A stretch of 57,502 nt of DNA from Pelargonium nanum (lineage: Eukaryota; Streptophyta; Magnoliopsida; Geraniales; Geraniaceae). The stretch is taken from assembly GCA_036897485.1 (NCBI GenBank), contig JAYMTF010000084.1:1-57502 (forward strand), written 5' to 3'. The notes under the pieces are model-generated. The model was not told the DNA's origin. It searched no databases and saw only the letters and a program-made list of their open reading frames with translations. This document shows, in pieces, positions 56,358 through 57,502 of the stretch; positions within the stretch are counted from its first letter, which is position 1; every line of letters begins with the position of its first letter. The position numbers and the translations under genes are program-made.

Positions 56358-57502
56358 TTCTTGTATAGAATTTGAATGGCTGCAATATCCTTCTATTAGA
56401 CAAGTATTGATAAAAGAAGAGACATGAAAGCTGAGTATAGGGAATTAACAAGTTATTGGGGCTAAGACATCACTTTCAAACGCTAACAGAGTTAAAGAAA
56501 AGGTAGTTAGTGTTGTGTATTTCCTTTTGTATCCCCACAGACATGTGTTGTAACAAACTCAATAGATATTAACTAACTTGTTATAGTGATACTATTGGTA
56601 ATTCATGCATAACTAACTTCTTAAAAAAAATAAACATGACACTCATTTTGAGACAAAAAAAAAAAAGAGTACTCCAATGGAGGGAGTATATAAAGAGAAA
56701 ATTCTTTATTAAAGGCAATCGTTCAGCGAGTGAAACTACAAAGACAAATAGAACAAAGTGGATTATGAAATAAGAAAGGTGAGTAAGTTATACAGATTCA
56801 TTGTTTCCCATAATTCATTCAAGGGGTGTTGTAATTTTCCACTACTCTTAACTACCTTCTGCTTTATTCCTCAGTCATTGAGATTGTTAGAACTATACAC
56901 AAAATAACAATGCAAACCTTCATTTCCTTTCAAATAATACCTTCACTTTTTTAAAAATTGTCTTGAAACTTTGAGGATTAGGCTACTAGTGTGCTTGGTT
57001 TTGTCTCCGTTCTTCAACTATCATAAGATTTTACTTCTCTCACCTAACGCATAAAATCTTAAATTCTAATGATCCGTGTGGATTCTTCGATTTCATTTGA
57101 AATTCTGAAGTTGAACCAAGTTCAATGTTTGGATACTCAAATAATTCGAATATAAATTTGGATAAAATCCAATAGTATTCAAAACATGTCTGTAACATGA
57201 ATTTCAAATTACAACTCTTACATTGTCATTTAAATAAATTAAATTATACTGTTTCACCATAATTCAAATCAAATTCAAGTTCCCAAACACAACATCAAGC
57301 ATAAGCAGATCAGTAAAGATAAAATCTGAAAGCAAGAACGAAGTAAAAGAGAGAGAAAATGAAAGAAGCGTAAACAAAACTAAACAAACCGGTTATGGAT
57401 TATACGGAAACATTTACAGCACAAATATAACAAATGAAACCCAAATGAAGAACACAAAATTGCAATCACAAAAGAGGATGGATCTCACGAGAATTAGTAA
57501 AT
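56358..57502 (-). other. Upstream region of TGH with MITE remnants
   Basis: Should hold the TGH 5' UTR and promoter; I could not place the transcription start. A Stowaway-like fragment ends at 56686 (ggagggag before TA, with actcattttgagac inside) without a clear left end. 57120-57300 is a MITE-like segment with ends caatgtttggatactc and cccaaacacaaca, inverted relative of 16212-16395. No gene seen. Confidence 0.45.

Overview
This is nuclear DNA from a flowering plant, most likely a eudicot. The genes have many GT-AG introns, the intergenic DNA is AT-rich, and the repeats are typical of plants: L1-type LINEs with DUF4283 and RNase H domains, Stowaway and Mutator-type MITEs, tRNA-derived SINEs and tiny LTR (TRIM) elements. 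I cannot name the species. No rRNA, tRNA or CRISPR locus was found.

Six host genes can be supported: a tetraspanin (641-2226, +, 2 exons); an intronless RING-H2 E3 ubiquitin ligase (8706-10070, +); an intronless small bZIP factor (12942-13607, +); a small unrecognised protein with four exons and a 3.4 kb intron (15048-19060, -); the chloroplast signal peptide peptidase SPPA1 (22571-33668, +, 13 exons, 667 aa); and the TOUGH (TGH) homologue, a G-patch/SWAP protein of small-RNA biogenesis (44061-56357, -, 16 exons, 956 aa). The exon models were assembled by hand from GT-AG sites; all keep phase, and SPPA1 and TGH come out near family length. The genes are functionally unrelated neighbours, as is usual in plants.

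Between and inside them lie mobile elements. 2940-5160 is a decayed LINE on the minus strand with an in-frame deletion fusing DUF4283 to reverse transcriptase. 5446-7291 is a LINE derivative carrying only ORF1, between perfect 18-bp target duplications. 36898-41375 is the converse, an ORF2-bearing LINE without ORF1 between 15-bp duplications. 41435-42844 is a long-terminal-inverted-repeat element carrying a gene-like fragment and itself interrupted by a Mutator-type MITE (42144-42620) with a 9-bp duplication. 44942-45221, in a TGH intron, is a complete 280-bp LTR element with two identical 71-bp LTRs, initiator-tRNA primer site, purine tract and 5-bp duplication. A diverged relative of similar design lies in SPPA1 intron 12.

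I found no unknown multi-gene system. The most interesting points are the miniature LTR element, the nested inverted-repeat elements with the captured-looking fragment, the complementary LINE deletion derivatives, and the MITE just upstream of the bZIP TATA box.
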